Assembly: GCF_900188065.1 (NCBI RefSeq)
Contig: NZ_FZNQ01000002.1
Location: 286,606 to 350,605, forward strand
Reading direction: 5' to 3'
DNA length: 64,000 nt
Source of the DNA: Halorubrum vacuolatum
GTDB taxonomy: Archaea > Halobacteriota > Halobacteria > Halobacteriales > Haloferacaceae
Below, one piece after another: positions 59,638-64,000 of the stretch. Under the pieces are notes generated by a model. The model had not been told where the DNA came from, ran no database searches, and worked only from the letters and a program-made list of their open reading frames with translations. The position numbers were made by a program, and so were the translations under genes. Position 1 is the first letter of the stretch, and each line of letters opens with the position of its first letter.

Positions 59638-61263
59638 CTACGCCTCATGCACTGCTCGGTCCGCCGGAGGGCGCACCTCACGTCCCGCGAACTCGAACTC
59701 GAAGATCGCACCGCCATCCGAGTCGACCTCCACGGTCCAGCCATGACCCTCCGCGACGCGAGCCACGATGGCGAGGCCGATACCGGAGCTACCGGCCGTC
59801 GAGAACCCGGACTCGAAGACCGACTCGCGCACGTCGGATGGGATGCCGGGGCCGTCGTCGGCGACATACATCCCGATCACCTGCCCATCGGACACCCGCG
59901 GACCGACCTCGACGGTTACCCCGTGACCGCCGTGATCGATCGAATTTCGAAAGAGGTTCTCGAAGAGCTGTCTGAGTCGACTCGGATCCGCCTCGATGTG
60001 TCCGAGCCCCTCCACGACAGCAAGGGTCGCCCGCGGTGTCCTGACTGAATGCCACGCGTCCTCGGCGATGGCCCGCACCGGAACGGGTTCCGTTTCACCG
60101 ATCGCATCGCCACGTCGTGCGAGCATGAGGAGGTCGTCGATGAGTGTCTCCATCCGACGTAAAGCGTCATCGGTCGGCCGATAGTGCTCGGGAGCGAGAT
60201 CATCAGCCGCGAGGTCGAGATAGCCGGCCATGACGTTGAGCGGGTTTCGCAGGTCATGCGAGACGACCGTGCTGAACTGTTCGAGCCGCTCGGCCTGCTG
60301 TCTGAGTTCACGTCGACGCTCGTTTCGGGCGAGCATGTGCGCGATCAGGTCCGCAAGCGTACGGTACAGGTCGACCTCGGCGTCAGCCCACGTTCTCGGC
60401 GTTTCGACCTCGAAGACGACGACACCGACGAGCTCCCACTCGCTGACGAGCGGAACGTGTACCGAGGAGAGCGGTCCATCCACGTCCGAATCGCCCTTCT
60501 CCGTAGAAATGTCCCCGGAGACGACGTTCTCGAAGCGTGCGAGCCGCTCCGGTGACGGAAACGACTCAAACGCCCGGGGATCCGGCCGCAGTGGCTCCGC
60601 TGCCCACGCGAAGGCCGGGTTGAACATCCCATCTACGTCCCGATATACCACGATACGATCCAGATCCGCGCTCGTCCCGACGTTTTCCAAGGTCCACTCG
60701 ACCTTGGTCGCCACCTCGTCGGTCTCCGCGCCCATCAGTGTCGTCGCCGCGTCCAGCACGACGGTCCGGAGCGACTCGACCGCAATGGGCGGGAGTCGGC
60801 GATTCGTGCGATCCATCGCGTTCCGAAGCGCTTCCCGAAGCGGGTCCTCGTCGGCCGACCCCGTGTGCGGACCGAACACGTCGTCAGCACCGTGCAGAAA
60901 CGCCTCACGATACCGCTCGGGGGTGCGTGAACGAGCGATGGCGAGTGTCGGCGTCGCGTGCAGCTCGTGCGGGAACCGATCGAGTGGGATGTCATCGAGC
61001 GAGTCGGCCGGAGCAACGACCGCGAAAACGTCCCCATCCAGCGCCCGTGGATCGAAGCCGTCGCTGTCGGCCGCCCCTGTGGAGAACCCTCCATCGACTT
61101 CCTGGAACGTCGCTTGGCAACGCTCCGTCGTGCTCCCGCCGGTGAACGGGACCGGTTCGACGGATGAGGACGGGACCCCTTCCAACGTCTCCAGTACCTC
61201 ATGAACCCGGTGAGTGACCGATCGGTCGTTTCCAAAGACGATAATAATCGCCCGTCGGCACAT
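59638..61263 (-). CDS. Sensor histidine kinase with a receiver-like head and GAF domain
   Basis: The ~541-residue protein starts with an alpha/beta domain (RRAIIIVFGNDRSVTHRVHE; DVFAVVAPADSLDDI) like a divergent receiver, then a GAF domain (~165-310; TVVLDAATTLMGAETDEVAT). The kinase core has H-box VVSHDLRNPLNVMAG (His336) and ATP-binding motifs NLFRNSIDHG, ADDGPGIPSDVRESV and SSGIGLAIV. No transmembrane segment. Its start is the ATG at 61263, although a GTG at 61272 is in frame. It resembles haloarchaeal light/redox-type kinases; no response regulator is near. Confidence 0.91.
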   Translation of the reverse strand: MCRRAIIIVFGNDRSVTHRVHEVLETLEGVPSSSVEPVPFTGGSTTERCQATFQEVDGGFSTGAADSDGFDPRALDGDVFAVVAPADSLDDIPLDRFPHELHATPTLAIARSRTPERYREAFLHGADDVFGPHTGSADEDPLREALRNAMDRTNRRLPPIAVESLRTVVLDAATTLMGAETDEVATKVEWTLENVGTSADLDRIVVYRDVDGMFNPAFAWAAEPLRPDPRAFESFPSPERLARFENVVSGDISTEKGDSDVDGPLSSVHVPLVSEWELVGVVVFEVETPRTWADAEVDLYRTLADLIAHMLARNERRRELRQQAERLEQFSTVVSHDLRNPLNVMAGYLDLAADDLAPEHYRPTDDALRRMETLIDDLLMLARRGDAIGETEPVPVRAIAEDAWHSVRTPRATLAVVEGLGHIEADPSRLRQLFENLFRNSIDHGGHGVTVEVGPRVSDGQVIGMYVADDGPGIPSDVRESVFESGFSTAGSSGIGLAIVARVAEGHGWTVEVDSDGGAIFEFEFAGREVRPPADRAVHEA

Positions 61264-61417
61264 ATCGGTCACAGTCCGGCAGCGCTATTTATTCTTGAGC
61301 CCAAAATATCAATGCTGAGATGTTGTTGGCGACATGGCGGCGGCGTCGGACCAAACCCACAAAGGCACCGATCCCACTGTTCAGGAAACCGTACGCAGCA
61401 ACGATATCGAAAGGGAG

Positions 61418-62302
61418 TCATCCGCCGGCATCGGTCGTCGTCAAATAAATACCCGTCAGGACGATGATTCCGCCGAACACGGTGTACACCGTGGGGAACT
61501 CGTTCAATAACATCAGCGCGAGGATCGTGGCTCCGACCGGTTCGCCGAGCAACGACACGGAGACGACGCTGGATTCGAGATGTGCCAGGGCCCAGTTGAT
61601 GACCGTGTGCCCGAACAACCCCGGGCCGACTGCCAGTCCGACGAAGATCGCCCATTCGCGTGCCGGATAGTCGATGAGGGAGTGGCCCTCCACGCTCACG
61701 AGCGCGAGCAACGTGAGCGTACAGACGCCGTAGACGATGACCACGTATGGGACGAGCGCGACCCGTTGGCGTAACGACCGCCCGGCGAGCACGTATCCGG
61801 CCGCCATCACGGCCCCGATCAGCGCAAGGGCGTTGCCGTACAGCGGGCGGGGACCCACGAGCACGCCGCCGAGGAGGTCACCGAGGGACATCGCCGCCAT
61901 GCCCGTGACGGCGACGACGATCCCGAGGACCATCCGACGGGTGACCCGTTCGCGCAGAAGCAACCACGCGCCGACGGCGACGAACACCGGCTGCGCCTGA
62001 ACGAGCGTCGTGCTGGCCGCCACGCTCGTCCACTCCAGGCTCTCGAACCACGTGGCAAAATGCAACGCGAGCGCGATCCCTGCAAGGGTTGCAAACGCCA
62101 AATCACGGACCGTGATCCGGCGGAAGTGATCGCGATATCGCCAGCCGGCGATCGGGAGCAGGGGGAGCGTGGTGAACAACACGCGATAAAACGCCGCCAC
62201 CGAACTCGGGGCGTTGCTCCATCGAACCAGTATCGCTCCCGCGCTCACGGCGATAACTGCCGTAACGAGGCCAGCGATCGGGGGGACACGGGGTTCCGTC
62301 AC
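61418..62302 (-). CDS. EamA/DMT-family transporter
   Basis: The ~294-residue protein has ten hydrophobic helices in two EamA halves, beginning VPPIAGLVTAVIAVSAGAIL and continuing NAPSSVAAFYRVLFTTLPLL; the second half includes WAIFVGLAVGPGLFGHTVIN and LESSVVSVSLLGEPVGATIL. These are drug/metabolite exporter-type motifs; the substrate is not predictable. The start is set at the GTG at 62302, which puts the first helix right after the start; an in-frame ATG at 62386 would add 28 residues and is possible. Confidence 0.85.
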   Translation of the reverse strand: MTEPRVPPIAGLVTAVIAVSAGAILVRWSNAPSSVAAFYRVLFTTLPLLPIAGWRYRDHFRRITVRDLAFATLAGIALALHFATWFESLEWTSVAASTTLVQAQPVFVAVGAWLLLRERVTRRMVLGIVVAVTGMAAMSLGDLLGGVLVGPRPLYGNALALIGAVMAAGYVLAGRSLRQRVALVPYVVIVYGVCTLTLLALVSVEGHSLIDYPAREWAIFVGLAVGPGLFGHTVINWALAHLESSVVSVSLLGEPVGATILALMLLNEFPTVYTVFGGIIVLTGIYLTTTDAGG

Positions 62303-62467
62303 CACGAACTCGTTACCCCCCCTGTCGCTTACCCCTTTCGGCGCCGGACAAAGCGGATTCACACGACGCGGATGCCCCGCAGCCATCAGGCCGCCTCGAC
62401 GGAGTCGCAACGATGAAGACGCAACGACGACGATGAACATAAACGAAGTGCGGTCGAACGACCGGAC

Positions 62468-62770
62468 ATGTCCGCGAACACCTTCGGCGTGAGCATCCAC
62501 GTCACCGAAGAGGAGTTTCAGCTCCTCGTCCATGTTCCCTCGGAGATCGACGCTGGATGGACCGATCCCGAAGCGTTTCAGTCGCTCGTCGCGGACGTCC
62601 TCTGGGAGCGGCTCGACCGACGGGCCGTCTTTGAGACGATCGCTACGGAACATGATGTCGGAGACACCGTCACCCTTGGGACCGTTACGCTCACTCCGGA
62701 TGGTACCGTCGCTGACTACACGTTCGCCCCACGATTCGAGGAGGCGACGAGCTCACCGAACCGGCACTGA
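62468..62770 (+). CDS. Small haloarchaeal protein of unknown function
   Basis: The 100-residue product is acidic and soluble: GVSIHVTEEEFQLLVHVPSE, ESQSL-like helix region (PEAFQSLVADVLWERLDRRA), and a C-terminal beta part (VGDTVTLGTVTLTPDGTVAD). It may be a member of the short haloarchaeal proteins annotated as domain-of-unknown-function; I am not certain of a family. It converges with the next gene (14 bases between stop codons). Confidence 0.6.
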   Translation: MSANTFGVSIHVTEEEFQLLVHVPSEIDAGWTDPEAFQSLVADVLWERLDRRAVFETIATEHDVGDTVTLGTVTLTPDGTVADYTFAPRFEEATSSPNRH

Positions 62771-62784
62771 CAGCCGCGCGACGA

Positions 62785-63657
62785 TCACTGTTCGATGTCG
62801 AGACGGTCGGTTGCGACGCCGAAAGCGAGACCGACCATCGTGAGGGCGGCGCGATCGTATGTGGTGAGATCATACCGTGTCGACCCAACGGTGTCACCCC
62901 ACGTCCGTATTACCGAGAGCGAGGCGAGCCCGGACAGCGCCATCCCAAGGGTCCGGGATGTCGTGTTCGGATCCGAAAGACAACTGTGTACCTGTTTGGC
63001 CTGCGGATAGTTGCGGTCGCAGGCTTCGATCCCGCATCCGGCCTCGATCCAGTGTTGCCGCACGTACCCAAACGTGGTCGGATCGTTCCGCCGCAACCGT
63101 TCTACGGCTTCGATCGGTCCAACGTCGGGCATCCGCACGGTGGTGCTCACGTCGATGAGGCGATCGAGGACCACACCGTCTATCGATCCCGGCGTACAGC
63201 CGATGACGAGGGAGCCTCCGGCCGACGCGACCCGCTCGACCATCGCTTCCAAAAAGGCGAGACACGCCGACCGGTCCATCCGTGTGGACGTGATATCATC
63301 GATAAACACCGTTGGCGCGACGTCATCGGCCGTGTTGAGAAACTCCTCAACCGCCGCGATCACCGGCGTCGACGAGTCGGGTTCACCTAGAAGGGTGTAC
63401 GCGATCCGTGGACTCGAGAGCACGTGTGTGGTCTGTGCCCCCGATGACGAGACGCTCCGGGTCGTCTCCCCCGCAACGACTACCCCTTCGTGTACCGGCG
63501 AGCGATCCGTTCCCCGCCATCCGCGCCGCCACGCATCCAGATCCGTATCGAAAAGCACGGACACGGCGTACTGTGGAAAGACCCCGCTCCGAAGTGGGCG
63601 GGCCTCAGAGCCAACGAGACGCAAACTGATCGTCCCGGCCTCCGGAGGAGCACTCAT
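62785..63657 (-). CDS. Haloarchaeal P-loop-like (DUF7504-type) protein
   Basis: The 290-residue product has an alpha/beta pattern like KaiC/RecA relatives found near haloarchaeal sensors: VSVLFDTDLDAWRRGWRGTD, APTVFIDDITSTRMDRSACL (Walker-B-like), GSLVIGCTPGSIDG and a C-terminal HTH-like LSGLASLSVIRTWGDTVGST. No canonical Walker A is visible, so ATP use is doubtful. Its role is unknown; related genes often lie near HalOD1 or kinase genes, as here. The gene is the last before the rRNA operon. Confidence 0.6.
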   Translation of the reverse strand: MSAPPEAGTISLRLVGSEARPLRSGVFPQYAVSVLFDTDLDAWRRGWRGTDRSPVHEGVVVAGETTRSVSSSGAQTTHVLSSPRIAYTLLGEPDSSTPVIAAVEEFLNTADDVAPTVFIDDITSTRMDRSACLAFLEAMVERVASAGGSLVIGCTPGSIDGVVLDRLIDVSTTVRMPDVGPIEAVERLRRNDPTTFGYVRQHWIEAGCGIEACDRNYPQAKQVHSCLSDPNTTSRTLGMALSGLASLSVIRTWGDTVGSTRYDLTTYDRAALTMVGLAFGVATDRLDIEQ

Positions 63658-63904
63658 TATTACATCATGCCGTATAGAAATATAATAAGTACTCCGGTGA
63701 GGTAATCACGACTGATATCGACCGGATCCCACGCGATGGGTCCCGAACACACGTCCACCGACAAACACCGTCGACGTCCCGCCGTATCGAAACCGGAGTT
63801 CGTTCTTCGCATTCGATATCCGAGGTCGCACGTACGCGCTTGCGATGTCACTCGCCAACGCGAACGAACCTGTCGCTCGGTGGATAATGAATGTGGTATG
63901 AATG
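63658..63904. other. Spacer between the 5S rRNA end and the last protein gene
   Basis: In many haloarchaea a tRNA-Cys gene follows 5S; I find no such cloverleaf in these 247 bases on the minus strand. A leftward frame (63706-63942) would overlap the 5S gene and is not supported. The AT-rich end (63660-63700) may hold a promoter for the P-loop-like gene. Confidence 0.5.
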
Positions 63905-64000
63905 ACGAGGCGGCGAACTGCACGTCCCAGAGGATCTCTCACTCCAGTACCATCCAGTACGCTGGTGAGCTTAACTTCCGTGTTCGGGATGGGTACGGGT
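63905..64000 (-). rRNA. rrf: 5S ribosomal RNA (5' end outside window)
   Basis: Read on the minus strand the sequence from 64000 gives CCCGTACCCATCCCGAACAC, then GGAAGTTAAGC, GTACTGGAGTG, CCTCTGGGA and the 3' end GTTCGCCGCCT. These are highly conserved 5S rRNA segments of haloarchaea. About 28 of the ~122 bases lie beyond the right edge. As 5S closes the rRNA operon, the 23S and 16S genes should lie further right, transcribed leftwards. Confidence 0.95.

Noticed and set aside
63706..63942. Leftward frame that runs into the 5S rRNA gene
   Set aside because: It starts inside 5S rRNA, and no family was recognised.

Overview
The window is chromosomal DNA of a haloarchaeon (class Halobacteria); the genus cannot be fixed from it. 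Most of it is GC-rich and codes for acidic proteins. It carries two TFB paralogues, MBF1, a bat-type HTH regulator, a haloarchaeal soluble chemotaxis-type transducer, a PGF-CTERM-anchored binding protein and the DUF5805/tyrosine recombinase pair. Many genes have a TATA-like element 25-35 bases before the start codon, as expected for leaderless archaeal mRNAs. The 3' part of a 5S rRNA gene lies at the right edge on the minus strand, so a ribosomal RNA operon reading leftwards begins just outside the window.

Layout: 1-12 kb holds a truncated coiled-coil-type protein gene, a NUDIX hydrolase, TFB-1, an M24 peptidase, a soluble transducer, an MFS carrier, a phosphodiesterase, the divergent btuF / btuC-btuD cobalamin-type uptake genes and trm5. 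12-31 kb is housekeeping: small regulators, purA, aroA, mbf1, a sugar nucleotidyltransferase, hpt, an old-yellow-enzyme reductase, an HtrA-type lipoprotein protease, aroC, a DUF2209-like gene with hflX, a second MFS carrier, an HD hydrolase, the nnr-moaC pair and a sirtuin. 31-35.5 kb holds a metallo-beta-lactamase-fold hydrolase, a long acidic coiled-coil protein, a HisG-like protein and a glutamine amidotransferase.

From about 35.6 to 40.5 kb base composition turns clearly more AT-rich. This island holds two small membrane proteins, a winged-helix regulator divergent from a 687-residue IS4-type transposase with operator-like palindromes between them, and about 1.1 kb with no recognisable gene. 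GC-rich DNA resumes at the DUF5805/recombinase pair. Next come uspA, a five-gene operon (unknown gene, fixA, fixB, fixC, fixX) in which every junction is a 4-base overlap, a divergent bat-type regulator, a GNAT enzyme, malQ, two small membrane proteins, an M20 amidohydrolase, a REC-PAS histidine kinase, TFB-2, two small conserved haloarchaeal genes, a DUF555 protein, an OGG1-type glycosylase, SRPBCC and VOC proteins, a GAF histidine kinase, an EamA transporter and two proteins of unknown function before the rRNA genes.

The most unusual observations are: three tandem repeats (19, 25 and 30 bp units) each placed on a gene's stop codon so that every unit carries its own stop; the unknown gene coupled to fixABCX and facing a bat-type regulator; the AT-rich island with an uncalled 56-residue membrane protein and a transposase that seems to have a dedicated regulator; and a one-base frame break at the start of the DUF2209-like gene.
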